Shown here piece by piece: positions 62,869 through 64,000 of a stretch of DNA of 64,000 bases. Position 1 is the first letter of the stretch, and every line of letters starts with the position of its first letter. The stretch lies in assembly GCA_016707895.1 (NCBI GenBank), contig JADJGV010000005.1:62001-126000 (forward strand), in the 5' to 3' direction. Both the position numbers and the translations under genes were made by a program. This DNA comes from Myxococcales bacterium. Its GTDB lineage: Bacteria > Myxococcota_A > Polyangia > Haliangiales > Haliangiaceae. The notes under the pieces are model-generated. The model was given only the letters and a program-made list of their open reading frames with translations. It was not told where the DNA came from and made no database searches.

Positions 62869-64000
62869 ATGGCCGTCCTGGCCCCCCAGCCGCCCTCCCA
62901 GCCCGCGCCGCTGCGCTACCCCTACGGGCGGCAGAGCATCGACGCCGACGACGTCGCCGCGGTCACCGCGGCGCTGACCAGCGGCGCGCTCACCTGCGGC
63001 CCGGCGGTCGCCGCCTTCGAGGACGCGCTGGCCGCGTACCTGGGCGCGGACCACGTCGCGGCCTGCGTCAACGGCACCGCGGCGCTGCACCTGGCCTACC
63101 TCGGGCTCGGCCTGGCGCCGGGCGACGAGCTCATCACCTCGCCGATCACCTTCTCGGCCACCGCCTCGGCGGCGTACCAGGCCGGGCTCGGTGTCCGGTT
63201 CGCGGACGTCGATCCGATCACCGGCAACCTCGACCCGGCCGCGGTCGCGGCGCTGATCGGCCCGCGCACCCGCGCGATCGTCGCGGTCCACCTCGCGGGC
63301 CAGCCGTGCGACCTCGCCGCGCTCGCCGCGCTGGCCCAGGCCCACGGCCTGTTCCTGATCGAGGACGCGTGCCACGCGCTCGGCGCGCGCTACCGCGGCG
63401 CGATGATCGGCGGCGCCACCAGCGACGCGGTCGCGCTGTCGTTCCACCCGGTCAAGCACATCACGACCGGCGAGGGCGGCGCGGTCATCATGCGCGACCC
63501 GCGCCACCACGCGCGGGTGCTGCGGCTGCGCCACCACGGCATCGAGCGCGATCCGGCGCGGCTGTCGATCCCGAGCCCCGGCCCCTGGTACCACGAGGTC
63601 GTCGAGCAGGGCTTCAACTACCGGCTGCCCGACGTGCTGTGCGCGCTCGGCACCTCGCAGCTGGCGCGGCTGCCGCGGTTCCTGGCGGCGCGGCGCGCGC
63701 TGGCCGCCACCTACCGCGCCGAGCTGGCCGCGCAGCTGCCGCCCGGCTGGGTCACGGCGCCGCCCGAGCTGCCCGACCGCGACCACGCCTTCCACCTGTT
63801 CGCGGTCGCGATCGACTTCGCCGGCCTCGGCGTCGATCGCGGCGCGCTGATGCGCGGCCTCGCCGCCCGCGGCGTCGGCACCCAGGTCCACTACATCCCG
63901 CTGCCCAGCCACCCGTTCCACCGCGATCGCCCCGGCGCCGAACCGCCCCGGCCGCGGCCCGGCGCCGACGCCTACTACCAGCGCACGCTCAGCCTGCCGC
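62869..64000 (+). CDS. PseC-like DegT/DnrJ/EryC1 aminotransferase, 3'-truncated by window
   Basis: At least 377 aa seen, open at the right edge. A PLP-dependent sugar aminotransferase: YGRQSIDADDVAAVTAALTS, NGTAALHLAYLGLGLAPGDE, LFLIEDACHALGARYRGAMI and PLP lysine K196 in FHPVKHITTGEGGAVIM; the latter segment and RHHGIERDP with WYHEVVEQGFNYRLPDVLCA are characteristic of PseC (UDP-4-amino-4,6-dideoxy-L-AltNAc transaminase). PseC acts in CMP-pseudaminic acid synthesis. Placed right after the flagellin operon, it suggests flagellin O-glycosylation. The remaining Pse genes would be expected beyond 64,000. Confidence 0.9.
   Translation, partial: MAVLAPQPPSQPAPLRYPYGRQSIDADDVAAVTAALTSGALTCGPAVAAFEDALAAYLGADHVAACVNGTAALHLAYLGLGLAPGDELITSPITFSATASAAYQAGLGVRFADVDPITGNLDPAAVAALIGPRTRAIVAVHLAGQPCDLAALAALAQAHGLFLIEDACHALGARYRGAMIGGATSDAVALSFHPVKHITTGEGGAVIMRDPRHHARVLRLRHHGIERDPARLSIPSPGPWYHEVVEQGFNYRLPDVLCALGTSQLARLPRFLAARRALAATYRAELAAQLPPGWVTAPPELPDRDHAFHLFAVAIDFAGLGVDRGALMRGLAARGVGTQVHYIPLPSHPFHRDRPGAEPPRPRPGADAYYQRTLSLP

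Overview
The window is very GC-rich bacterial DNA, well above 70% by eye. It is dense in lipoproteins with a Cys-Gly/Asp-Asp start after the lipobox, Hanks-type Ser/Thr kinases (one with TPR repeats), an AcoR-type sigma-54 activator, an HDOD protein and proteins with long Ala/Pro or Arg/Asp tracts. This style fits a Myxococcota (Polyangia-like) genome. That assignment is inferred from gene content, since no rRNA or marker gene is present.

Layout. (1) Positions 1 to about 4,490 are damaged or misassembled: C and G runs of 12 to 18 bases surround fragments of a YegD-like Hsp70, a short-chain dehydrogenase and a Kef-type antiporter. (2) 4,498-24,218 is an ordinary chromosomal patchwork: an outer-membrane protein, an ATPase-nuclease fusion behind an AT-rich palindromic promoter, threonine synthase coupled to a TPR-methyltransferase, a YebC protein, an AlkD-like protein with a histone-H1-like tail, a ceramidase-like lipoprotein, a kinase-TPR protein, several lipoproteins and a DUF779 protein. 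(3) 23,856-28,004 holds an aldehyde dehydrogenase/DUF779 operon with a near-consensus -24/-12 promoter, diverging from an AcoR-like activator. Two perfect palindromes in the shared region are natural activator-site candidates. (4) 28,026-32,714 is a leftward signalling block: kinase, HDOD protein, receiver-pseudokinase and PAS histidine kinase. The last two overlap by 4 nt and diverge from flgB.

(5) 32,826-62,727 is a nearly uninterrupted flagellar cluster, all rightward: flgB flgC fliE fliF fliG fliH fliI fliJ fliK flgD flgE fliM fliN fliO fliP fliQ fliR flhB flhA flhF flhG fliA flgF flgG flgA flgH flgI flgJ(M23) flgM flgN flgK flgL, then a hairpin block, then fliC fliD fliS fliT. Most neighbours overlap by 4 nt, which implies one long translationally coupled transcript with few internal breaks. 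Those breaks are flgE/fliM, flgF/flgG, flgJ/flgM and flgL/fliC. Rod, hook, ring, C-ring, export gate, export ATPase, junction, cap, filament and chaperone genes are all present, with FlhF/FlhG for placement and FliA/FlgM for late-gene control. MotA, MotB, FliL, CsrA/FliW and chemotaxis genes are not in the window. (6) A PseC-like aminotransferase, truncated by the window end, follows directly and suggests glycosylation of the flagellin with a nonulosonic acid.

The points most worth checking are the complete flagellar cluster in a probable myxobacterial background, the FlgJ-M23 fusion, the receiver-pseudokinase/kinase pair beside flgB, a near-identical palindrome on both sides of the flagellin operon, and the sigma-54/palindrome architecture upstream of the aldehyde dehydrogenase.
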